The position numbers and the translations under genes are program-made. A model generated the notes under the pieces. That model did not search any database. It saw only the letters and a list, made by a program, of their open reading frames with translations, and was not told the origin of the DNA. Below are positions 43,114 through 49,769 of a stretch of 64,000 nt of DNA, in pieces; the stretch's first letter is position 1, and every line of letters begins with the position of its first letter. Source of the stretch: UBA1127 sp034422455 (GTDB lineage Bacteria > Chloroflexota > Dehalococcoidia > Lucifugimonadales > UBA1127); assembly GCA_034422455.1 (NCBI GenBank), contig DAOUJQ010000006.1:1-64000 (forward strand). Direction: 5' to 3'.

Positions 43114-44570
43114 GCCTGTTCCTCCGCCAGGTTGATGGCGTTGAGCAGCGCCCCCGCCTTCTGCAGCGTCTCCTGGAACTCGAAGTCCGGCTCGCTGTCG
43201 TAGACGATGCCGCCTCCCGCCTGGATGTAGGCCACGCCGTCCTTCAGCACCATGGTGCGGATGGTGATGGCCGTGTCCATGTTGCCGGAGAAGCTGAAGT
43301 AGCCGACGGCGCCGCCGTACGCACCCCGGGCCTCCCCCTCCAGCTCCGCGATGATCTCCATGGCCCGCACCTTGGGCGCGCCCGAGAGCGTCCCCGCCGG
43401 CAGGCACGAGCGCAGCGCGTCGTATATCGTGCGGTCCGGCCGCAGCTGCCCATGCACCTCCGATTCCAGGTGCATGACGTGCGAGTACTTGACGACGCGC
43501 ATCAGGTCGTGCACCTCAACCGTGCCCGGGATGGCGACGCGCCCCACGTCGTTGCGGCCCAGGTCCACGAGCATGATGTGCTCGGCCCGCTCCTTCTCGT
43601 TGCTCTGCAGCTCCTCGGCCAGCGCGTCGTCCTCCTCCGGCGTGCGTCCCCGCCGCCGCGTGCCGGCCAGCGGGAAGTTCAGCACCAGCCCGTCCTCCAC
43701 GCGCACCAGCAGCTCCGGCGACGCCCCGATGATGTGGAAGTCGTCCAGCTCCAGCAGGTACATGTACGGCGACGGGTTCGTGCCCCGCAGCGCCCGGTAC
43801 AGGTCGAGCGGCGCCGCCTCCGTCGGACGCTCCAGCCGCTGCGACGGCACCACCTGGATGATGTCGCCTGCGATGATGTATTCCCGCGACCTCCTTACGA
43901 TCTCGTCGTACTCCTCGTAGCTGCGGTTGGACGAGTACGTCCGCCGCTCCCGGATGGCGCCGTCCTCCCGCGACCCGTTGCGCCTCGGCCGCTTGAGCGG
44001 CCGGTCCAGCCGCTTCACCAGCCGGTCGATTTTCTTTGTCGCCCGCGCATACGCCGCTTCCACGTTGTCGCCGCGGATGTGCACGTGGCTCACCACCTGT
44101 ATCTTCTGCCGCAGGTGGTCGAAGACCAGCAGTGTGTCCGCCAGCATGAACGTCGACTCGGGCAGGTCCAGCGGGTTGCTGGCCGGCGGCGGCACGCGCG
44201 GCTCGAAGTAGTGGACGGCGTCGTAGGCGAGGAATCCGACGTGACCGCCGTGGAACCTCGGCAGGCCGGGGATGGGCACGACCTTGAACCGCGCCAGCGC
44301 CCTCTCGACCAGCCGCAGCGGGTCCACCTCGCCGTCCGGCTGCCCCGGCCCCGTGCGGATGACCCTCGACGGCTCCGTGCCGATGAAGCTGTAGCGCGCC
44401 AGCCGCTCCCCGCCCTCGATGCTCTCGAGCAGGAACGAGTACGGCCCCTTCTTGACCTTCATGTATGCGGTGACCGGCGTCTCCAGGTCCGCGCTGATCT
44501 CCCGGTACACGGGGATCAGGTTTCCCTCCTTCGCCAGCTCCCTGACGTTTTCGAGTGATGGAACGTACAT
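43110..44570 (-). CDS. trpE: Anthranilate synthase component I
   Basis: 486 residues. The tryptophan-feedback segment SFLLESIEGGERLARYSFIG is near the N terminus. The chorismate-binding half has IIQVVPSQR, SPSPYMYLL-like NPSPYMYLLEL, FPLAGTRRRG, LVDLGRNDVGRVA and GTLSGAPKVRAMEII. ATG 44570 (MYVPSLENV) is preferred to GTG 44600 because GGAAGGGA precedes it and the homologous N terminus begins there. It is the second gene of the T-box-controlled operon after trpS. Confidence 0.96.
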   Translation of the reverse strand: MYVPSLENVRELAKEGNLIPVYREISADLETPVTAYMKVKKGPYSFLLESIEGGERLARYSFIGTEPSRVIRTGPGQPDGEVDPLRLVERALARFKVVPIPGLPRFHGGHVGFLAYDAVHYFEPRVPPPASNPLDLPESTFMLADTLLVFDHLRQKIQVVSHVHIRGDNVEAAYARATKKIDRLVKRLDRPLKRPRRNGSREDGAIRERRTYSSNRSYEEYDEIVRRSREYIIAGDIIQVVPSQRLERPTEAAPLDLYRALRGTNPSPYMYLLELDDFHIIGASPELLVRVEDGLVLNFPLAGTRRRGRTPEEDDALAEELQSNEKERAEHIMLVDLGRNDVGRVAIPGTVEVHDLMRVVKYSHVMHLESEVHGQLRPDRTIYDALRSCLPAGTLSGAPKVRAMEIIAELEGEARGAYGGAVGYFSFSGNMDTAITIRTMVLKDGVAYIQAGGGIVYDSEPDFEFQETLQKAGALLNAINLAEEQA

Positions 44571-44611
44571 GTCGTCTAGTCCCTTCCGACTGGAAGTCAC
44601 GTTGTCGTTGC

Positions 44612-45667
44612 TTACTTCTTGGGCAAAATGAGCCCCATGCGTTGCTTCACGTCGTCCAGCTTAGGCCCGGCGACCGCCTCGGCGCGCTCGGCGCCCCGCT
44701 CCAGCATCCGGTCGAGCTCGCCCACGTCCTGCATCAGCGATTCGTACCGCTCCCGGATTGGCGTCAGCGACGCGATGACCACCTCCGCGACGCGGCTCTT
44801 CAGATCGCCGTAGCCGCGCGCGGCTGCGAACTCGGCCTCCACCTCTGACTCGTTCATGCCGGTCAGCACCTTGTAGATGCCCAGCAGGTTGTTGACGCCG
44901 GCCTTCTCCGGGTCTTCGGAGAAGCGGATCTCGTTGCCCGCGTCGGTCACCGCGCGCTTGATCGTCCGCTCGATCTCCTTCGGCTCGTCGAGCATCCGCA
45001 CGGCGTGGCCCCGGATGTGCGAAAAACTCTTGGACATCTTCACCGTCGGGTCGTTGAACCCCATGACGCGCCCGCCGATCTCGGGAATCACGCCCTCGGG
45101 CACGACGAAGGTGTCGCCGTAGATGCGGTTGAACCGCTGCGCGATGTCCCGCGCCAGCTCCACGTGCTGCCGCTGGTCCTCGCCGACCGGCACCTCGTGC
45201 GCGTCGTACAGCACGATGTCCCCCGCCATCAGCACCGGGTAGTCGAGCAGCCCCGTCGACACGCTCTCCTGGTTCTCCGCCTTCGACTTGTACTGCGTCA
45301 TGCGCTCCAGCCAGCCGATGGGCGTCACGCAGTTCAGCAGCCAGCACGCCTCTGCGTGCGCCGTCACGTGGCTCTGCACGAAGATGGTGCACTTCTCCGG
45401 GTCGAGCCCCGCCGCGAACAGCATCGCCGCCAGCGACCGCGTCTGGTAGCGCAGCTCCTCCGGGTCCTGCGGCACCGTCAGCGCGTGCAGGTCCACGATG
45501 CAGAAGTAGTTCTCCTTCTCCTCCTGCCGGTCCACCCAGCCCTTGATCGCGCCGATGTAGTTGCCCAGCTGCACGTCGCCGCTCGGCTGGATGCCGCTGA
45601 ACACCGTCCGCTTCCCCGCGGCCCGCCCCGGCCCGATGGTCTCCCGTGTGCTCTCCTGCGTAGTCAT
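44612..45667 (-). CDS. trpS: Tryptophanyl-tRNA synthetase
   Basis: 351 residues. The class I signatures are GDVQLGNYIG (HIGH region, after FSGIQPSG) and KMSKS in PTVKMSKSFSH. Additional TrpRS features are NYFCIVDLHALT and GEDQRQHVELARDIAQRFN. ATG 45667 is used. It is the first gene behind a tryptophan-specific T-box, so its expression rises when tRNA-Trp is uncharged, along with the biosynthetic genes that follow. Confidence 0.96.
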   Translation of the reverse strand: MTTQESTRETIGPGRAAGKRTVFSGIQPSGDVQLGNYIGAIKGWVDRQEEKENYFCIVDLHALTVPQDPEELRYQTRSLAAMLFAAGLDPEKCTIFVQSHVTAHAEACWLLNCVTPIGWLERMTQYKSKAENQESVSTGLLDYPVLMAGDIVLYDAHEVPVGEDQRQHVELARDIAQRFNRIYGDTFVVPEGVIPEIGGRVMGFNDPTVKMSKSFSHIRGHAVRMLDEPKEIERTIKRAVTDAGNEIRFSEDPEKAGVNNLLGIYKVLTGMNESEVEAEFAAARGYGDLKSRVAEVVIASLTPIRERYESLMQDVGELDRMLERGAERAEAVAGPKLDDVKQRMGLILPKK

Positions 45668-45723
45668 CGCTGGCCCTCGCTTGCTCCCTTTGTCTTCCCT
45701 TGACAGTCGATTGCGCACCCAAC

Positions 45724-45756
45724 AAAAAAACCCCGCTCCCATCAAGGGGCGGGGTT
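45724..45756 (-). terminator. T-box leader terminator of the trp operon
   Basis: On the minus strand a GC-rich stem (AACCCCGCCCC with GGGAGCGGGGTT, 5-base loop, one G-T pair) is followed by seven T. It is adjacent to the T-box core and mutually exclusive with the antiterminator. Confidence 0.9.
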
Positions 45757-46015
45757 ACCGCGGTGCCACCCTTGTTCCCGCACCTACCGATGCCTCGGCG
45801 AGCACGGACGCTCGGCAACGGCGCGCCTCCCGGGGGATGACGGCTTACCCGTTAGGCGTTTGAGCGGCGCCCACCCGCCAGCGACGTTCGAGGGGCTTGT
45901 GCCCCTGCAAGCCGGTCCATTCGTCCCCTGCGCCAGCGCCGGCTTCCACCTTGACCGGCTCTCTGTTGCCTCGCTGGGGGAGTACTACTCCTGCCCGCCG
46001 CCTCTATAACGATGT
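45724..46015 (-). promoter_or_regulatory. T-box riboswitch (Trp) controlling trpS-trpEG(DCFB)
   Basis: The T-box core AAGGGTGGCACCGCGG is read on the minus strand just upstream of the terminator. In stem I, AGCCGGTC pairs perfectly with GACCGGCT, and the specifier loop GACGAA-TGG-A presents the tryptophan codon TGG at 45919-45917, followed by a purine as is usual. A GGAGTAGTACTCC hairpin opens the leader. This makes the whole trpS-trp operon responsive to uncharged tRNA-Trp. Confidence 0.93.
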
Positions 46016-46021
46016 TGCATC

Positions 46022-46051
46022 AAGTCTATGGGTGTCCCGCCGACTGTGTCA
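46022..46051 (-). promoter_or_regulatory. Promoter of the trpS-trp operon
   Basis: Consensus TTGACA (46051-46046) with TAGACT 18 bases downstream (46027-46022), just before the T-box leader. The same 18-base spacing occurs in the ileS leader promoter. Confidence 0.55.
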
Positions 46052-46176
46052 AGACTTGGCCTGCCGCGGTCATTCACGCCGAACTCGACGCGAGATTCGC
46101 CCGCTTCTTGCGCCCGCGAGGCAAAATCCCGCCCCTGCGCGTACCCAACCCCCTACGAAAAGCGTCACGCCCATGC

Positions 46177-46182
46177 TATACT
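46177..46182 (+). promoter_or_regulatory. Candidate extended -10 for the response-regulator gene
   Basis: TATACT, in the context ATGCTATACTATCG, lies 38 bases before the GTG at 46220. No clear -35 is seen. Confidence 0.35.
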
Positions 46183-46219
46183 ATCGACTCCACTACGACG
46201 CCGAAGGGGTGAAATCGCC

Positions 46220-46897
46220 GTGCCCTCAGTCTTGATGGTCAGCCGCGACGGCCGCGCCGCCGAGACCCTCATGCTCGCCTTTCCCCGCGGCGAGTTCAGC
46301 ACGGCCGCGACCCCCGACCCCGGCTGCCTCGACACGCTCCCCATGGAGCAGACCCCCGACGTCGTCCTCCTCGACGCCGTCGGCTTCTCGCGCACCGAGG
46401 CCAACGAGGCCGTCGAGCTCTGCCGCCGCCTCCGCCTCCCCGTCATGGCCCTCGTCACCGAGCGCGAGCTGGAGACCTACGACGTCTCCCGCGGCGCCGA
46501 CGACTTCGCCCTCAAGCCGCCCAACCCCACCGAGCTCGCCCTCCGCGTCACCCAGCTCCTCCGCCGCATCCGTGGCCGCGAGGGCTCCGAGACCATCCAC
46601 AGCGATGACCTCGTCATCGACCAGTCCCGCTACGAGGTCACCGTCTCCGGCCACCGCGTCCTGCTCACCTTCAAGGAGTACGAGCTCCTCCGCCTGCTGG
46701 CCTCCAACCCCGGCCGCGTCTTCTCCCGTGAGGAGCTCCTCTCCCGCGTCTGGGGCTACGAGTACTTTGGCGGCACCCGCACCGTCGACGTCCACGTCCG
46801 CCGACTCCGCAGCAAGGTGGAGGACGCCAACCACACCTTCATCGAGACCGTCTGGAACGTCGGCTACCGCTTCCGCCCCCCCGACAACCCCACCTAA
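46220..46897 (+). CDS. OmpR-family response regulator with atypical receiver
   Basis: 225 residues. The N-terminal receiver-like domain (1-115) keeps the phospho-acceptor Asp (VVLLDAVG) and a Lys (LKPPN), but the usual acidic pair at the start is reduced to SRD, so phosphorylation may be weak or absent. The C-terminal winged helix (about 125-225) is typical OmpR/PhoB: LTFKEYELLRLLASNPGRVF, SREELLSRVWGYEYFGGTRT, VDVHVRRLRSKVED and TVWNVGYRF. GTG 46220 has AAGGGG upstream. No histidine kinase gene is adjacent. Confidence 0.9.
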   Translation: MPSVLMVSRDGRAAETLMLAFPRGEFSTAATPDPGCLDTLPMEQTPDVVLLDAVGFSRTEANEAVELCRRLRLPVMALVTERELETYDVSRGADDFALKPPNPTELALRVTQLLRRIRGREGSETIHSDDLVIDQSRYEVTVSGHRVLLTFKEYELLRLLASNPGRVFSREELLSRVWGYEYFGGTRTVDVHVRRLRSKVEDANHTFIETVWNVGYRFRPPDNPT

Positions 46898-47117
46898 CCC
46901 CCTCCCCCCATACCGGCGCATGCCGGTATCCAGAAACCCCGCGTCCAACGGCCCCCTACCTTCCCTCGTTCATTTCCCCGTCGTTCCTGCGCAGGCAGGA
47001 ACCCAGAGGGGCGGCGACGGGTGGGGCCGCTCGCCCTGAGCCTGTCGAAGGGCCACCCCCGTAGCGCACACACCCCCCCGACGCGTACACTGAGGCCAAC
47101 CTGACCGGCGGGGCGAC
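46898..47117. repeat. Mosaic of palindromic repeats (families 3, 2, 1)
   Basis: Three short palindromes in a row. ATACCGGC-N4-GCCGGTAT lies at 46910-46929, TTCCTGC-N4-GCAGGAA-type at 46984-47001, and the CCTGAGCCTGTCGAAGGG core at 47032-47053. The same families appear in another order at 47776-47971 and in part at 28336-28439. No gene is seen in the stretch. Confidence 0.75.
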
Positions 47118-47765
47118 ATGGCCAACGAGATTCGCGACCTCCCCCTCTTCCCCCTGGGCACCGTGCTCTTCCCGGGCATGCGCCTGCCCCTGCAGCTCTT
47201 CGAGCCCCGCTACCTACAGATGTTCCAGGACATCTCCCAGGCCGACTCCTCCTTCGGCGTCGTCCTCATCAAGGAGGGCGTCGAGGTCGGCGAGCCCGCC
47301 GTCCCCTTCGAGATCGGCACCGTCGCCCACGTCACCCAGTCCGAGAACACCGACGACGGCCGCATCATCCTCATGTCCGTCGGCCGCGAGCGGTTTCGGT
47401 CCCTGGAGATCCTCCGCGAGCGTCCCTACATCACCGCCCGCGTCGAGATGCTGCCCCCCGACGACGCCCCCACGACCGAGGCCGGCCCCCGCGTGCAGGA
47501 GATGTTCCTGGAGTACGCCCGCCTGGTCGCCGGCATGGCCAACGAGTGGGTCCGCGAGATCCCCTTCCCGGACCTGCCCGCCGACCTCTCCTACCTCGTC
47601 GCCCGCAACCTCGACGTCAGCATGGCCGTCAAGCAGGGCCTCCTGGAGATGGACACCGCCGAGGAGCGGCTGATGGCCGAGGTGGAGATCCTGGACATGA
47701 TCATGGCGCAGCTCCGCCGCCGCGTCCGCCGAGAGGGCCCCTCCCAACGCTTCAGCCCGAACTAG
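47118..47765 (+). CDS. Stand-alone Lon N-terminal (substrate-binding) domain protein
   Basis: 215 residues. LPLFPLGTVLFPGMRLPLQLFEPRYLQM is the hallmark of the Lon N-terminal LON_substr_bdg domain, and a helical C-terminal half (TAEERLMAEVEILDMIMAQLRRRVRRE) follows. There is no AAA+ or protease domain, so it is not a Lon protease; such proteins may be adaptors. ATG 47118 has a GGCGGGGCGAC ribosome region. Repeats flank it on both sides. Confidence 0.88.
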   Translation: MANEIRDLPLFPLGTVLFPGMRLPLQLFEPRYLQMFQDISQADSSFGVVLIKEGVEVGEPAVPFEIGTVAHVTQSENTDDGRIILMSVGRERFRSLEILRERPYITARVEMLPPDDAPTTEAGPRVQEMFLEYARLVAGMANEWVREIPFPDLPADLSYLVARNLDVSMAVKQGLLEMDTAEERLMAEVEILDMIMAQLRRRVRREGPSQRFSPN

Positions 47766-48000
47766 TCTCCCGTCGCCCCTGCGCAGGCAGGGGAACCCCG
47801 CCGCCCGCATCCGCCGTTCGCCCTGAGCTTGTCGAAGGGCGCCCCTCCCCCACCTCCCCATACCGGCGCATGGTCCCCCCTACGCCGATACGGGGCCGGT
47901 ATCCAGAAACCCCGCTCCAACGGCATCCATATACCCGGGCCCATAACTCATCATTCCTGCGAAAGCAGGAACTAGGGTAGACTCCCCGCGCTGGGTGAAT
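47766..48000. repeat. Mosaic of palindromic repeats (families 2, 1, 3, 2)
   Basis: In order: CCCCTGC-N4-GCAGGGG (47776-47793), the CGCCCTGAGCTTGTCGAAGGGCG palindrome (47819-47841), a family 3 block with ATACCGGC (47860-47867) and GCCGGTAT (47895-47902), and TTCCTGC-N4-GCAGGAA (47954-47971). No coding capacity is seen before ATG 48036. Confidence 0.75.
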
Positions 48001-48035
48001 ATAATCACGACAAACACGCCCGTCGGAGGCTTGCT

Positions 48036-49769
48036 ATGCCCACTCTGGAGTTCAAAGGCAAGCAGTTCATCTACGCCCACCACTTGACTGTCCCCTACCG
48101 CCCGCTAGTGCCCGACATTGAGAAATCCATTAATCGAACACCTGTTCTCTCAGAAAATTCTACGGGTCGTCAGGCTGCATAGCAGCCTGACGACAACCTC
48201 ATCATCCACGGCGATAACCTCCACGCGCTGAAGGCCTTACTCCCCCGCTATGCCGGCCGCATCAAGTGCATCTATATCGATCCGCCCTACAACACCGGCA
48301 ACAAAGACTGGGTCTACAACGATCGCGTAGACAGTCCTCTCATGCGGGAGTGGCTCAGGCAGAACAACCCTGTTGACAGCGAGGACATGGAACGTCACGA
48401 CAAATGGCTCTGCATGATGTGGCCCCGCCTCCACCTCCTCCGCGCATTGCTGTCCGATGACGGCGTCATCTTCGTCTCTATTGATGACCACGAGCAGTGG
48501 CGGCTCCTGGCACTCTTGGAAGAGGTCTTTGGTGAGGGGAATCTCATAGATACCCTCATTACAACACCGAATTTAGGGGCCTTTTCGGGTAAGTGGCTAC
48601 GAAAGGTGAATGAGTACATTCATGTGTTTGCGAAAGAATCGTTGCAGGTATCACTCGGGTTCTTTGCTAAAGATATGTCAGAAAGAGACCTACTGACAGA
48701 TGAATATGGCGTGTACTTGCTAGGGCATGGTCTTGTGCGCACTAGCGGTGTGAGCAGGACTCCAAAAGAGCGCCCTAATCTACATTTCCCCATCTTTGTT
48801 GGCGATGACCTCACAATTGAAACAGAAAGACAAAGACCAACAGACGTCGCTGTTTATCCGGTTGACGGACAAGGGAATCCTGCCGTTTGGATGTGGGGAA
48901 AAGAGAAGATTAGACGCGAGTCTCACAATCTACTTGTGCAACCACATGATCGAATGACATATCAGTTCATCATAAAGCGTCGACCTAGACAAGATGATGG
49001 GGCATTTGCTGAGAAACCGTCATCTCTATGGAGCAAACCTCAATATGCCGCCACAAATGGGACCAACACAATGAAGGCAATCTTTGGTGGCCAGCGTGTG
49101 TTCGATTTCCCAAAATCACCTTTGTTGCTGGAGGATATTCTACGCTTTGCAGATGTCGGCCCCAACGACATCGTCCTAGACTCCTTCGCGGGCAGCGGCA
49201 CTACGGCACACGCCGTTCTCACCCTCAACAAGGAGGATGGCGGCAACCGCAAGTTCATCTTGGTGGAGTGTGAGGACTACGCGGACACCATCACCGCCGA
49301 GCGCGTCCGCCGTGTTATTAAGGGCGTCCCCGGCGCGCGGGACAAGGCGCTGCGAGAGGGCCTCGGCGGGTCCTTCACCTTCTGCACCCTCGGAGAATCC
49401 ATAGACGCGGAGGGGATGCTCACCGGAGAGATCCTCCCTTCCTTCTCCACCCTCGCTGCCTACCTGCTCCACACCGCCACTGGTATGTCTGCGGGAGATA
49501 AGGCCCTTGAACGGCAGAACGACGCCGGCCTGTTCTACAGCACCGACGCCGCGGACTACTACCTGTTGTATGAACCGGACATGGACTGGCTCAGTGGCGT
49601 TGAGGGAATGCTCAATGGGGAGCGGGTGAACAAGATCGCCGCCGTTGGCAGGCCCGCCATCGTCTTCGGCCCCGGCAAGTTCATGGGCCAGCGGGAGTTG
49701 ACGGAAAAGCACATCACCTTTGTGCAGGTCCCCTATGAGATGCACTTGCCTGTGCGGGTGGCGTCGTAA
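48036..49769 (+). pseudogene. mod: Type III restriction-modification Mod methyltransferase, interrupted by an amber codon
   Basis: Reading from ATG 48036 (after CGGAGG), the frame encodes the usual Mod N terminus (MPTLEFKGKQFIYAHHLTVP), meets TAG at 48180-48182, and continues without a shift. After the stop come DDNLIIHGDNLHALKALLPR, IYIDPPYNTGN (catalytic DPPY), a target-recognition region of lower GC (about 48545-49140) and DSFAGSGTTAHAVL (SAM site). No ATG/GTG/TTG lies between the stop and DPPY; the first ATG is at 48342, after the catalytic motif. The amber sits in a perfect hairpin. Removing 12 in-frame bases (gct gca tag cag) would restore GRQPDDN. It is either a recent knock-out or a recoded/switchable gene. 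Its end overlaps the Res gene by one base. Confidence 0.85.
48166..48194. repeat. Perfect hairpin carrying the amber codon of mod
   Basis: Two 13-bp perfect arms (GTCGTCAGGCTGC, 48166-48178, and 48182-48194) are separated by ATA. The stop codon TAG occupies the loop end and first arm base. Confidence 0.9.
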
